Below, piece by piece: positions 6,733 through 17,266 of a DNA stretch of 42,553 nucleotides. Every line of letters begins with the position of its first letter. The stretch's first letter is position 1. The stretch is from assembly GCA_019115165.1 (NCBI GenBank), contig DXEB01000064.1, positions 1 through 42,553 of the forward strand, written 5' to 3'. The position numbers were made by a program, and so were the translations under genes. This DNA comes from Candidatus Anaerotignum merdipullorum (GTDB lineage Bacteria > Bacillota > Clostridia > Lachnospirales > Anaerotignaceae). Below the pieces are notes generated by a model. It worked only from the letters and a program-made list of their open reading frames with translations. It ran no database searches and was not told the DNA's origin.

Positions 6733-8811
6733 ATGAAAAGTTACGCAGCAGATAAGGTGAGAAACGTAGTTCTATTGGGTCACAGTGGTTCCGGAAAGAC
6801 CACATATGTGGAAGCAGCATTGTACTACTCTGGAGCAACCAAGAGATTTGGCAAAGTTGACGAGGGAAACACTGTGAGCGACTATGATCCGGAAGAAATT
6901 CGCCGTAAGGTATCGATCAATACATCGGTACTGCCGGTAGAATGGCAGGATACAAAAATCAATTTTTTGGATACACCTGGATATTTTGACTTTGTAGCAG
7001 AATCAAAGTTGGCAATGAGCGTAGCGGATACCGCCCTGATTATGGTTTCTGCAAAATCTGGTGTAGAAGTGGGAACGGAAAAAGCATGGGAATATGCAGA
7101 AGAAATGCATATGCCAAGAATGATTTTTGTCAATCAGATGGATGATGAAAATGCAGATTTTGAAAGAACACTGGCAGACATGCGTGCCAAATTTGGGAAA
7201 GCGGTAGCACCTTTGCAGATACCGTTTAATGATGAAAATGGAAAGTTTGTAGGATTTATCAATTTGATTAAGCGAGATGCCAGAAAGAAAGTAGACGGCA
7301 AGTTGCAGCCTTGTGAAATGCCAGAGGAGAAAAAAGACGAAGTGGAAGTGCTTCGTTCCATGTTGATTGAGGTTGCAGCAGAAAGCAGCGATGAATTGAT
7401 GGAAAAATTCTTTAATGATATCGAACTGACAGAAGAAGAAATTTACGATGGACTGTCTTACGGTATTGAAAATCATACCATCGCACCGGTGATGTGTGGT
7501 TCGGCAACGTTGGGATACGGGGTGAAGCTGCTGTTGAACACAATTGTACGTTTTACGCCTCCTGCGATTGAAGCAAGACCCAATTTCCATGCGTTCCACG
7601 ATGGCAAAGAGGTGGTATACTGCTCCAGCGATGATGAAAGATTCTCCGCGTTTGTGTTCAAAACCATTGCCGATCCGTATATTGGTCGTCTGAATTTGTT
7701 CAGAGTGATGACCGGTAAGCTGGACGCTTCCATGAGTGTGTATAATGAAGAAAAGGACACAGTGGAAAAAGTTGGTCATTTATATGTAGTAAGAGGAAAA
7801 GAGCAAATTGAGGTAGATGAATTGCATTCCGGCGATATCGGTGCATTGGCAAAATTGTCTAATACATCAACACAGGATACGTTGTCATTGAAAGATGCCA
7901 ATATTGTGATTCCCAAAATTAATTTGCCAGAATCCGTGCTGTGTATGGCAATTCAGCCCAAAGGCAAAGGAGATGAAGATAAACTTTCGGCAGCACTTTC
8001 TAAGATTCGAGAAGAAGATCCGACAATCAAAATGGAAGTGAATACAGAGACGAAACAGACACTGATTTATGGCATTGGAGAACAACAGCTGGATGTTATG
8101 GTCAATAAACTGAAAAATAAATACAAGATTGAAGTGGAATTGGTAGATCCGATTATTCCATATCGGGAGACCATAAAATCCAAAACATCTGTACGCGGCA
8201 GATATAAAAAGCAATCCGGCGGTCATGGGCAGTTTGGCGATGTTGTAATGGAATTTGAACCAAGCGGAGATTTGTCTGTACCTTATGTATTTGAAGAAAA
8301 AATTTTTGGTGGTTCTGTGCCAAAGCAGTATTTCCCGGCTGTAGAGAAAGGATTGCAGGAATGTGTACAGTCTGGTGTATTAGCAGGATATCCAGTGGTT
8401 GGATTAAAGGCAACGCTGACAGATGGTTCCTATCATCCCGTAGATTCATCAGAAATGGCATTTAAAATGGCGACAGCAGTAGCGTTCAAGGAAGGAATGC
8501 CGCAGGCGAAACCGACCATTTTGGAACCCATTGAACATGTAGAGGTATTGATACCTGAAAAGTATATGGGTGATATTATGGGAGATATTAACAAGCGTCG
8601 TGGACGTATTTTGAGCATGGATGCTGTGGGGAATAAAAAGTGCATTGTGGCAGAAGTACCGACAGCTGAAATGCATAAGTATGCGACAGATCTGCGTTCC
8701 ATGACTCAGAGCCGCGGAGACTACAGACATCGCTTTGAACGGTATGAAGAAGCACCCATGGAAACCCAGAAGAAGATCATTGCGGAACGGGCGGATAAGA
8801 AAGAAAAATAA
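6733..8811 (+). CDS. Elongation factor G paralog (EF-G2-like translational GTPase)
   Basis: The start at 6733 (MKSYAADKV) is set by AAGGGAGG 8 bases upstream, giving 692 residues. Domain order is that of EF-G: GTPase, domain II, III, IV and V. The P-loop is GHSGSGKT at 16-23. G3 is DTPGY at 80-84, with Tyr84 where canonical EF-G has the catalytic His. G4 is NQMD at 134-137 instead of NKxD. These changes match the EF-G2 or 'FusA-like' class, which is distinct from housekeeping FusA. Paralogs of this class bind ribosomes and GTP but differ in GTPase and translocation behaviour; tetracycline-protection proteins and EF-4 are less likely given the full EF-G layout. No rpsL/rpsG neighbours occur, which also argues against the primary fusA. 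The cellular role is unknown. Confidence 0.88.
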   Translation: MKSYAADKVRNVVLLGHSGSGKTTYVEAALYYSGATKRFGKVDEGNTVSDYDPEEIRRKVSINTSVLPVEWQDTKINFLDTPGYFDFVAESKLAMSVADTALIMVSAKSGVEVGTEKAWEYAEEMHMPRMIFVNQMDDENADFERTLADMRAKFGKAVAPLQIPFNDENGKFVGFINLIKRDARKKVDGKLQPCEMPEEKKDEVEVLRSMLIEVAAESSDELMEKFFNDIELTEEEIYDGLSYGIENHTIAPVMCGSATLGYGVKLLLNTIVRFTPPAIEARPNFHAFHDGKEVVYCSSDDERFSAFVFKTIADPYIGRLNLFRVMTGKLDASMSVYNEEKDTVEKVGHLYVVRGKEQIEVDELHSGDIGALAKLSNTSTQDTLSLKDANIVIPKINLPESVLCMAIQPKGKGDEDKLSAALSKIREEDPTIKMEVNTETKQTLIYGIGEQQLDVMVNKLKNKYKIEVELVDPIIPYRETIKSKTSVRGRYKKQSGGHGQFGDVVMEFEPSGDLSVPYVFEEKIFGGSVPKQYFPAVEKGLQECVQSGVLAGYPVVGLKATLTDGSYHPVDSSEMAFKMATAVAFKEGMPQAKPTILEPIEHVEVLIPEKYMGDIMGDINKRRGRILSMDAVGNKKCIVAEVPTAEMHKYATDLRSMTQSRGDYRHRFERYEEAPMETQKKIIAERADKKEK

Positions 8812-8916
8812 AGCGAATGGAAAAGCGGTTACGGCAGCACCATTGCTGTCTGTGCATACTATTGCTGGAGAATTTGAAAGAACTGTGTTCATAAAATAGT
8901 GAGATTTTGGTAAGAT

Positions 8917-8957
8917 AACAGAGAGAATTTTTGAATATACCAATGATTCTCTCTGTT
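8917..8957 (+). terminator. Hairpin after the EF-G paralog
   Basis: A perfect 12-base stem pairs 8917-8928 (AACAGAGAGAAT) with 8946-8957. The T tail is weak (GCTTTG), so it may be an imperfect terminator or a bidirectional structure. The stem resembles the trpS terminator at 18539. Confidence 0.55.
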
Positions 8958-9084
8958 GCTTTGTACAGAACAATCTCTCTGAAAAGTATCCATGGGCGTT
9001 CTTATTTGCACATGACTGGATGCACGAAATACAGGGATAGAGAATATTCATAGAACAAGACAAGGTTAATGATGAAGGCAGAAG

Positions 9085-9136
9085 GCGGCATTGTAAGAAG
9101 AGGTGTTTGCGGCAATGGTTCTCAAATGAATGCCGC
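9085..9136 (+). promoter_or_regulatory. Alternative-pairing leader before the thioredoxin-reductase-like gene
   Basis: GCGGCATT at 9085-9092 can pair perfectly with AATGCCGC at 9129-9136. A second GCGGCA at 9109-9114 can pair with the same TGCCGC at 9131-9136. The two hairpins exclude each other and end 12 bases before the ribosome site. No known riboswitch class was recognised. The rest of 8958-9084 shows nothing. Confidence 0.25.
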
Positions 9137-9160
9137 ACAGAAGATAAAGGAGGAGATCGA

Positions 9161-10027
9161 ATGTTGGATGTAGCAGTAATTGGCGGTGGACCGGCTGCAT
9201 TGTCCGCGGCTTTGAATTGCCGACAAAGAAATAAAAGTGTTACCGTATTTGGCAGAAGTCTAGACAGTTCTTTGCTGTTTGCTGCAGAAAAAGTGGACAA
9301 CTATTTAGGAATGCCGGATATTGGAGGAGAGGAATTGCTGAATGCGTTTTATGCACATGCAATAAAAAATGGTGTGGAATTTCGGGAATGCCGCATTACA
9401 CAAATTGTCTCCATGGGAGAATATTATGTGATCAATGCAGACAATGAGTTTATTCAGGCGAAAGCAATCATACTAGCGACTGGACTAAGCAAAAGTAAAG
9501 GAATCCCAGGTGAAATGGAATATCTAGGCAAGGGTGTCAGCTACTGTGCTACTTGTGATGGAATGCTGTACCGTGGCAAGAAGGTGGCTGTGGTAGCAGA
9601 AAACAGTGAAGGAGAAGCTGAAGCGAATTTTTTGGCGGATATTTGCAGCGAAGTGATTTATGTCCCTTTATACCACCCAGTTATGGAATTAAAAGACAAC
9701 ATTCAGATTATGGATGGAAAACCCAAATCAGTAGTAGGAGAAAAAGAGAAAGTGTCAGCTCTGGAGCTAACAGAGGATACGATACCTTGTGATGGTATTT
9801 TCTTTGCGAAAAATTCAATGCCGCCGGAAAGCCTGTTATTTGGTTTGCAGACGGAAGGGAAAAATATCGCAGTTAATCGAAAGATGGAAACTAATTTGCC
9901 TCGTGTATATGCGGCTGGTGATTGTACTGGTGCGCCGTATCAAATTGCAAAAGCAGTTGGAGAAGGGTTAGTTGCGGCGCTTTCTGCGGTTGCTGCGATT
10001 GATGAGATGGAACGTAACGCGAAATGA
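9161..10027 (+). CDS. Thioredoxin-reductase-like flavoprotein, probably not NADPH-dependent
   Basis: The start at 9161 follows AAAGGAGG with 6-base spacing, giving 288 residues. The FAD Rossmann motif is GGGPAA near residue 8, the active-site disulfide is CATC in SYCATCDGM, and the C-terminal FAD motif is VYAAGDCTG. The fold is that of low-molecular-weight thioredoxin reductase. In the middle domain, the NADPH signature GGGxSA and the downstream HRR phosphate-binding arginines are missing; VAVVAENSEGEAEANF and VIYVPLYHPV stand there instead. Ferredoxin-dependent flavin thioredoxin reductases of Clostridia have this type of loss. I infer ferredoxin or another low-potential donor rather than NADPH. 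No thioredoxin gene is adjacent. It is monocistronic, with a terminator at 10079. Confidence 0.85.
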   Translation: MLDVAVIGGGPAALSAALNCRQRNKSVTVFGRSLDSSLLFAAEKVDNYLGMPDIGGEELLNAFYAHAIKNGVEFRECRITQIVSMGEYYVINADNEFIQAKAIILATGLSKSKGIPGEMEYLGKGVSYCATCDGMLYRGKKVAVVAENSEGEAEANFLADICSEVIYVPLYHPVMELKDNIQIMDGKPKSVVGEKEKVSALELTEDTIPCDGIFFAKNSMPPESLLFGLQTEGKNIAVNRKMETNLPRVYAAGDCTGAPYQIAKAVGEGLVAALSAVAAIDEMERNAK

Positions 10028-10078
10028 AACGGCTTTCGTTTCTTGAAAATTTAAAAAATGAGCAATAAGAAGAAAATG

Positions 10079-10128
10079 GAAGAAATTCAAAAAAAAAATG
10101 AAATAAGATATTGAATTTCTTTCATTTT
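10079..10128 (+). terminator. Rho-independent terminator
   Basis: AGAAATTCAA at 10081-10090 pairs with TTGAATTTCT at 10111-10120, followed by TTCATTTTTTT. It separates the flavoprotein gene from groESL. Confidence 0.65.
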
Positions 10129-10173
10129 TTTGGTATATAATAAAATTTATAGAAATAGGATGAAATATCGGAT

Positions 10174-10205
10174 TTGAATAATCTGTAGAAAATGGATAAT
10201 ATAAT
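10174..10205 (+). promoter_or_regulatory. Likely groESL promoter
   Basis: TTGAAT at 10174-10179 is followed by an overlapping AT-rich -10 zone (TAATAT at 10197 with a 17-base spacer, or TATAAT at 10200). It ends just before the CIRCE operator, as expected for HrcA-repressed genes. Confidence 0.45.
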
Positions 10206-10212
10206 AACAGAA

Positions 10213-10239
10213 TTAGCACTCGATATAAATGAGTGCTAA
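10213..10239 (+). promoter_or_regulatory. CIRCE operator (HrcA binding site)
   Basis: The perfect inverted repeat TTAGCACTC-N9-GAGTGCTAA is the conserved CIRCE element bound by the HrcA heat-shock repressor. It sits between the promoter and groES, in the transcribed leader. Confidence 0.97.
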
Positions 10240-10267
10240 CAACTTGAATTAAGGAGGCAGATACATT

Positions 10268-12231
<1,964 letters not shown>

Positions 12232-12272
12232 TCGTTATATGAGCAAAAATAGAATTATATAAATAAAAACAA

Positions 12273-12322
12273 GAAGAGGGCGAATACACCAAGAGGAAAG
12301 TCAAGGGTATTCGTCTTTTTTC
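12273..12322 (+). terminator. groESL terminator
   Basis: CGAATAC at 12281-12287 pairs with GTATTCG at 12307-12313, extended by AAGAG against CTTTT-type pairs, and is followed by a T run. Confidence 0.7.
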
Positions 12323-12581
12323 TATGTAAGGTATGCACATCTTTTTTATAGTGAAATCGATGAATAACCAAAAGTGTTCAACAATAAATTTATTAAAAAT
12401 ATAAATGAATATAATTTGGAAACCAAATGCATTTGATGAAAAATGTATCAAAAACTGTACGAGAATTGTATTTTTGTTCGTGCAAAAATGTTGAGAAGTT
12501 AAAAATGTTCTTGCATAAAAGACAAATGTCCGAAAAACACAAAATTTGTCTGTGTACAGTAAACTTTTTTTGCAAATTCTA
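12323..12581. other. AT-rich intergenic stretch
   Basis: No gene is visible between groEL and the serine dehydratase promoter. The only structure noticed is short AT palindromes such as ATAAATTTAT near 12385. Confidence 0.4.
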
Positions 12582-12611
12582 TTGACTTTGTAGAATTTTA
12601 TCATATATAAT
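12582..12611 (+). promoter_or_regulatory. Promoter of the serine dehydratase genes
   Basis: TTGACT at 12582-12587, an 18-base spacer and TATAAT at 12606-12611 form a good sigma-A promoter about 80 bases before sdaAB. Confidence 0.7.
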
Positions 12612-12691
12612 CAGGATAGCAAAAATTCTTAAGATTTTCCAAAGAATTTTTCATGGATTTCTAAAGATGAGAGTATAAGGGGAGGGTCTTT

Positions 12692-13354
12692 ATGCTGCAG
12701 GCATTTGACATTATTGGACCGGTCATGATTGGACCATCTAGTTCCCATACTGCCGGAGCGGTACGCATCGGAAAGTATGCACGATCTATTTTAGGGACAG
12801 AACCGGTAAAAGCACATATCCGTTTCAGCGGTTCCTTTGCCAAAACATATAAAGGGCATGGAACAGATAAGGCGGTGATTGCAGGAATTCTTGGAATGGA
12901 TACGGATGATTCTCGTATTCGGACCAGTATGGAAATTGCGAAACAAAAAGGTTTGGATTTTGAATTTCAGGAAGAAGATATTGATGGTGCGCATCCCAAT
13001 ACTGCAGAAATTACACTGACAGATGCAAATGGGAAAACAGCACAGGTGCAGGGAGCATCCATTGGCGGTGGCAATATCATCATCAATAAAATCAACGGAA
13101 CGGAAGTTTCCATCTCTGGTAAATCGGATACTTTGGTCATTCCTCATCAGGACGTGCCAGGTATGATTGCGGTGGTAACCAATATTTTGGCAGAACATGA
13201 TGTGAATATTCATGGGTTTTCTCTGTGCAGAGACCACAAAGGCGGTACTGCGGTAATGACAATTGAGATTGACGGTGATATTGATGAATCACTGAATGAT
13301 GCGATTTTGGCAAATCCTCATATTTATGCATCTACAATATTGAAAGCAATTTGA
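12692..13354 (+). CDS. sdaAB: L-serine dehydratase, beta subunit
   Basis: The 220-residue subunit of the iron-sulfur L-serine dehydratase deaminates serine to pyruvate and ammonia together with SdaAA. The family opening FDIIGPVMIGPSSSHTAGAVRIG is intact at about 5-27. The C-terminal third (from about 148, VIPHQDVPGMIAVVTNIL) is an ACT domain, a likely regulatory or structural module. GGGAGGG upstream supports the start. It is 18 bases before sdaAA. The two-subunit, 4Fe-4S form is typical of Gram-positive anaerobes. Confidence 0.96.
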   Translation: MLQAFDIIGPVMIGPSSSHTAGAVRIGKYARSILGTEPVKAHIRFSGSFAKTYKGHGTDKAVIAGILGMDTDDSRIRTSMEIAKQKGLDFEFQEEDIDGAHPNTAEITLTDANGKTAQVQGASIGGGNIIINKINGTEVSISGKSDTLVIPHQDVPGMIAVVTNILAEHDVNIHGFSLCRDHKGGTAVMTIEIDGDIDESLNDAILANPHIYASTILKAI

Positions 13355-13372
13355 TGGAGAGAGGTGACAATG

Positions 13373-14257
13373 ATGTTCAAATATGATTCTTTAGCGGATT
13401 TGGTTGCAGCAGCGACGGAAGCCAATGAGCCTCTTTCTAAAATTGTATTGAGAGAACAGGCAGAAGTGGCAGAAACGACCGAAGAAGCGTTATATGAAAC
13501 CATGAAGCACTCTTTGGATGTGATGCGTGTTTCCGTACAGGAAGGTCTGGATCCAGACAAACGTTCTGCAAGTGGACTGACTGGCGGAGATGCATTCAAA
13601 ATGATGCAGGCAGTACAGGAAGGAAGAAACATCTGCGGTGAAATTTTCGGCAATGCATTGACAAAAGCACTGGCGGTTTCTCAGACCAATGCTTGCATGG
13701 GACGGATTGTAGCTGCACCTACAGCAGGCAGCTGTGGTATTTTGCCCTCTGCAATACTGACAATTGCAGAAAGCAGAAATATTTCTGATCATGATTTGGT
13801 AATGGCGCTGTTTACAGCTTCTGCAGTGGGTATGGTAATTGCAAACAATGCAAGCATTGCAGGTGCAGAAGGCGGTTGCCAGGCAGAATGCGGCGCGGCA
13901 AGTGCAATGGCAGCTGCGGCGATTGTAGAATTATGCGGCGGGACTCCTGCGATGTCCGAACATGCTTGCGCAATTGCATTGAAAAATATTCTGGGATTGG
14001 TATGCGACCCTGTTGCAGGGCTGGTGGAAATTCCCTGTATCAAGAGAAATGCTGCCGGCGTGGGAAATGCATTGGTCGCTGCAGAATTGGCGTTGGCTGG
14101 TATTGAAAGCGCAATTCCTGCAGATGAAGTGATCATTGCAATGAAAAAGATCGGTGATGCTATGTCTGCAACACTGAAAGAAACCGCAGAAGGCGGTCTT
14201 GCAGTAACGCCTACCGGTAAAAAACTATGTGAAAAAGTATTTGGCTGCTGTCAATAA
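13373..14257 (+). CDS. sdaAA: L-serine dehydratase, iron-sulfur alpha subunit
   Basis: The 294-residue catalytic subunit has the conserved cysteines expected to hold the oxygen-sensitive 4Fe-4S cluster, in APTAGSCGILP, AEGGCQAECG and CDPVAGLVEIPC. The start is ambiguous among GTG 13364, ATG 13370 and ATG 13373. AGGTGA at 13362-13367 gives the best spacing to 13373 (MFKYDSLADL). It is co-transcribed with sdaAB and followed after 96 bases by the serine/threonine transporter, so uptake and breakdown are physically linked. The weak hairpin ATTGAGA...TCTCAAT at about 14256-14282 may lower read-through into sstT. Confidence 0.95.
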   Translation: MFKYDSLADLVAAATEANEPLSKIVLREQAEVAETTEEALYETMKHSLDVMRVSVQEGLDPDKRSASGLTGGDAFKMMQAVQEGRNICGEIFGNALTKALAVSQTNACMGRIVAAPTAGSCGILPSAILTIAESRNISDHDLVMALFTASAVGMVIANNASIAGAEGGCQAECGAASAMAAAAIVELCGGTPAMSEHACAIALKNILGLVCDPVAGLVEIPCIKRNAAGVGNALVAAELALAGIESAIPADEVIIAMKKIGDAMSATLKETAEGGLAVTPTGKKLCEKVFGCCQ

Positions 14258-14353
14258 TTGAGAGCGAAAAATACTTTCTCAATATTCATTCATTTCGTAC
14301 AACCAATATGATTATGGAATAATGGAATATATTGTAAATAGGAGATCATCATC

Positions 14354-15583
14354 ATGAACATTCTGAGAAAATGGAATAGCATTAGTTTGGTAAAGCGTAT
14401 TCTTTGCGGTTTGGTTATTGGTGCGATTCTGGGGCTGGCTGTTCCGCAGGCAACCGGAATTGGCATCTTGGGTACATTGTTTGTAAACGCTCTGAGAGCG
14501 ATTGCACCTGTACTGGTATTTTTCCTGGTTATTGCTGCTTTGGCTTGCGGTAACGAAGGCGGCGGCAGAACCATGGGACGTGTGGTTATTCTGTACTTGG
14601 TTGGTACTTTTTCCGCAGCGGTTGTTGCGGTAATCGCATGTTCCTTTATCCATATAACACTGCCTTTGGGTACTGCAGCGGCAGCGGAGGGATATGAATC
14701 CTCCGGTGGTTTGGTGGATATTTTTACAAACTTGCTGACCAGCATCGTAGCAAATCCCTTTGGAGCAATTGTAGATGCAAACTACTTGGGTATTTTGGCT
14801 TGGGCGGTTATTTTCGGTCTGGCGCTGAAAAGATTGGCTAGTGAAACCACCAAAAAAGCACTGTTTGATTTCTCTGAAGCAGTATCTCAGGGCGTAAAAT
14901 GGGTTATCAACTGCGCACCTTTCGGTATTTTGGGTCTGGTATTCACAACTGTTTCCGAAAATGGTCTGGAAATCTTCATCGACTACGGCAGACTGTTGGC
15001 AATCCTGCTGGGCTGCATGGCATTTGTTGCGCTGGTTCTGAATCCCATTATTGTATTCACACAGATCAGACAGAACCCATACCGCCTGGTATTCAAATGC
15101 CTGAGAGAATCTTTCATCACAGCATTCTTCACCAGAAGCTCTGCTGCAAACATCCCGGTAAACCTGGCATTGTGTAAATCCTTGGGGCTGGATGAAGATA
15201 ACTACTCTATCTCTATCCCTCTGGGTGCTACTGTAAACATGGCTGGTGCGGCAATTACCATCACCGTTATGACGATTGCATGCGTAAATACACTGGGTAT
15301 GGAAATCCCTCTGGCGATGAAAGTTCTGCTCAGCTTTGTAGCGGCAATTTCCGCATGTGGTGCTTCCGGTGTTGCCGGTGGTTCCCTGCTGCTGATTCCT
15401 GTTGCTTGCTCTCTGTTCGGTATTTCTAATGATATTGCGATGCAGGTTGTAGGTATCGGTTTCATTATCGGTGTTATTCAGGACTCCTGCGAGACAGGTC
15501 TGAACTCTTCCACAGACGCACTGTTTACAGCGGCTGCGGAATTCCACGATTGGAAAAAAGAAGGCAGAAAACTGCCCATCTGA
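14354..15583 (+). CDS. sstT: Serine/threonine:sodium symporter SstT
   Basis: This 409-residue multi-pass membrane protein belongs to the dicarboxylate/amino acid:cation symporter (DAACS, glutamate-transporter fold) family. It imports serine and threonine with sodium. Features matching SstT include the N-terminal SLVKRILCGLVIGAILGL, the re-entrant hairpin region TRSSAANIPVN, PLGATVNMAGAA, and ACGASGVAGGSLLLIP. AGGAG about 9 bases upstream supports the start. Position directly after sdaAB-sdaAA supports serine as the main substrate. A strong terminator follows at 15627. Confidence 0.95.
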   Translation: MNILRKWNSISLVKRILCGLVIGAILGLAVPQATGIGILGTLFVNALRAIAPVLVFFLVIAALACGNEGGGRTMGRVVILYLVGTFSAAVVAVIACSFIHITLPLGTAAAAEGYESSGGLVDIFTNLLTSIVANPFGAIVDANYLGILAWAVIFGLALKRLASETTKKALFDFSEAVSQGVKWVINCAPFGILGLVFTTVSENGLEIFIDYGRLLAILLGCMAFVALVLNPIIVFTQIRQNPYRLVFKCLRESFITAFFTRSSAANIPVNLALCKSLGLDEDNYSISIPLGATVNMAGAAITITVMTIACVNTLGMEIPLAMKVLLSFVAAISACGASGVAGGSLLLIPVACSLFGISNDIAMQVVGIGFIIGVIQDSCETGLNSSTDALFTAAAEFHDWKKEGRKLPI

Positions 15584-15625
15584 TTTTTATATAGTTATAC
15601 TTAAAAATATACGGTTGTACGAAGC

Positions 15626-15663
15626 GCCCTGCCGGCAAATGTCGGCAGGGTTTCATTTTTTTC
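15626..15663 (+). terminator. Terminator of the serine module
   Basis: CCCTGCCG at 15627-15634 pairs with CGGCAGGG at 15643-15650, followed by TTTCATTTTTTT. Confidence 0.9.
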
Positions 15664-15762
15664 TTCATTTTGCTGACGTACCTTGTTTTTTTTCATAGAA
15701 TTCATTATAATGAAACAGAATAAATCAGTGATGCGGTTTTGATGAGAAAGGAAGGAAGGCAT

Positions 15763-16053
15763 ATGATCCTGCTGATTGCAAAAAACACGATCAAAGAGGC
15801 ATGCATTCAGAATTTTTTGGAAATTGCGGCAAAGTTGGCAGCGGAAACACAAAAAGAGCCGGGATGCCTGCAATATGAGTTGATTGCGGATCAAATGGAA
15901 TCGACAGTCTATTATTTTATTGAGAAGTATCAGGATGAAGCTGCATTGGAGGCGCATCGGGCATCGGCGCATTTTCAGACATATGTACCGCAGTTAGGAG
16001 AACTGCGTACAAAACCGTCAGAAATTATCACTGGTCAAGTGGTTTCGCTGTAA
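15763..16053 (+). CDS. Antibiotic biosynthesis monooxygenase (ABM) domain protein
   Basis: The 96-residue protein is a single ABM/YgiN-like ferredoxin-fold domain. It shows the usual EPGCLQYELIADQ strand, the YFIEKYQDEAALEAHRAS motif, and the SAHFQTY end. Such dimeric proteins act as quinol or small aromatic monooxygenases, or heme-related enzymes, without a fixed cofactor; the substrate is not predictable. The start at 15763 is set by GGAAGGAAGG. It is followed 31 bases later by the DUF402 gene, which suggests co-transcription. Confidence 0.85.
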   Translation: MILLIAKNTIKEACIQNFLEIAAKLAAETQKEPGCLQYELIADQMESTVYYFIEKYQDEAALEAHRASAHFQTYVPQLGELRTKPSEIITGQVVSL

Positions 16054-16084
16054 TATCAGAGTAGAAGAGAATAGGGGAGAATAT

Positions 16085-16561
16085 ATGAAGCAGCCGACAT
16101 TATTCAGAAAACGATATATGCCTATGGAAGTGGTAGAACTGAAAGATGACGTTCTGCTGTTTCAAGATGAGGAAAAAATGATCACAAAATGGCAAGTATT
16201 TCGTCCAAAAGCAAATTTTAGCCATGGAGTGTCCTGTTATTATTTGCAAGAGGGATATAAAGTCAGTAAATTCTTGAATGATGCTGATGAATTGGTGTAT
16301 TATTATTGCGATATTGTTGATATAGAATATGATCCGATAAAAAATAGCTATCTATTTACAGATCTGTTAGCGGATGTGATTGTATATCCAGATGGCTTTG
16401 TCAAAGTGGTGGATTTGGCGGAGTTGGCTGACGCACTGGAAGAGCATATCATCACTGCAGAAACTCTGCAGACGGCACTACGTCGGTTAGAGGCATTGTT
16501 GGAAGTAATCTATGATGGCAAGTTTATGGAATTGACAAAAAATTTGGAAATCGAGGCATAA
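16085..16561 (+). CDS. DUF402 family protein (possible nucleoside di/triphosphatase)
   Basis: The 158-residue protein has the DUF402 core, with YYYCDIVDIEYD and FTDLLADVIVYPDG holding the conserved aspartates that bind divalent metal in this family. Characterised relatives hydrolyse nucleoside di- and triphosphates (NtdP) or phosphonate intermediates (FomD). The C-terminal helix from about 120 continues the usual DUF402 shape. GGGGAG upstream gives a good start. The stop is only 3 bases before the radC-like gene. Confidence 0.8.
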   Translation: MKQPTLFRKRYMPMEVVELKDDVLLFQDEEKMITKWQVFRPKANFSHGVSCYYLQEGYKVSKFLNDADELVYYYCDIVDIEYDPIKNSYLFTDLLADVIVYPDGFVKVVDLAELADALEEHIITAETLQTALRRLEALLEVIYDGKFMELTKNLEIEA

Positions 16562-16564
16562 TAT

Positions 16565-17251
16565 ATGGCGGAAAATGTTCATAAAGGGCATCGAGAACGG
16601 ATGCGACAGCGGTTCTTATTGGAAGGCGCAGAGGGATTTGCAGATCATGAGTTGTTGGAAATGCTGCTGTTTTATGCAGTACCTCGTGGAGATGTCAATC
16701 CTTTGGCACATAAAATTTTAGCAGAATATGGGTCGTTGTCTATGCTTCTGGAATCGGATGTGGCGGATATTTCCCGTCGATGCGGCATAAAGGAAAGTAC
16801 GGCACTGCTGATTTGTTTGCCGTCTGCATTTTTAAGGCGCATGCAGAAAGAAAAATGGAAAGATAAGACGGAATTGGATACGGTATCCAAAGCTGGTGCA
16901 TATGCTGTGTCTATATTATCTCATTATAATTATGAGAGGTTTTATATCCTTTGTTTGGACAGCAGAAAACGGCTGATCCATACTTGTATGATTTCAGAAG
17001 GAACGGTGGATGAATCTGTGGTTCATCCCAGATTGGTTGTGGAAGCTGCATTGAAATATCAAGCAACTTCTGTCATTCTGATGCACAATCATCCCGGAGG
17101 TACGTGGATGCCGTCCTTTTCTGACGTGTCTCTGACAACAAAAATGGTGAAAATTCTGCATGAGATTGGAATAGAAGTCGCAGACCATATTATTGTGGCA
17201 GAAAACCAATATTACAGTTTTTTGGAGCATGGATATTTGAAAGAAGGATAA
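16565..17251 (+). CDS. radC: RadC-like JAB domain protein
   Basis: The 228-residue protein starts with the RadC N-terminal helix-hairpin-helix-like region (GHRERMRQRF, DHELLEMLLFYA). The JAB/MPN metalloprotease-like domain follows, with the zinc motif HNHPGG...SFSD near 179-192. RadC was once named for DNA repair, but the enzymatic role is still unsettled. It follows the DUF402 gene with a 3-base gap and is followed 15 bases later by the PspC gene. Confidence 0.92.
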   Translation: MAENVHKGHRERMRQRFLLEGAEGFADHELLEMLLFYAVPRGDVNPLAHKILAEYGSLSMLLESDVADISRRCGIKESTALLICLPSAFLRRMQKEKWKDKTELDTVSKAGAYAVSILSHYNYERFYILCLDSRKRLIHTCMISEGTVDESVVHPRLVVEAALKYQATSVILMHNHPGGTWMPSFSDVSLTTKMVKILHEIGIEVADHIIVAENQYYSFLEHGYLKEG

Positions 17252-17266
17252 AGAGGAGGAATAAGC

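Noticed and set aside
14312-15547. A 411-codon minus-strand frame opposite sstT
   Set aside because: Shadow of the transporter gene; Gln/Asn/Cys-rich translation without family character.
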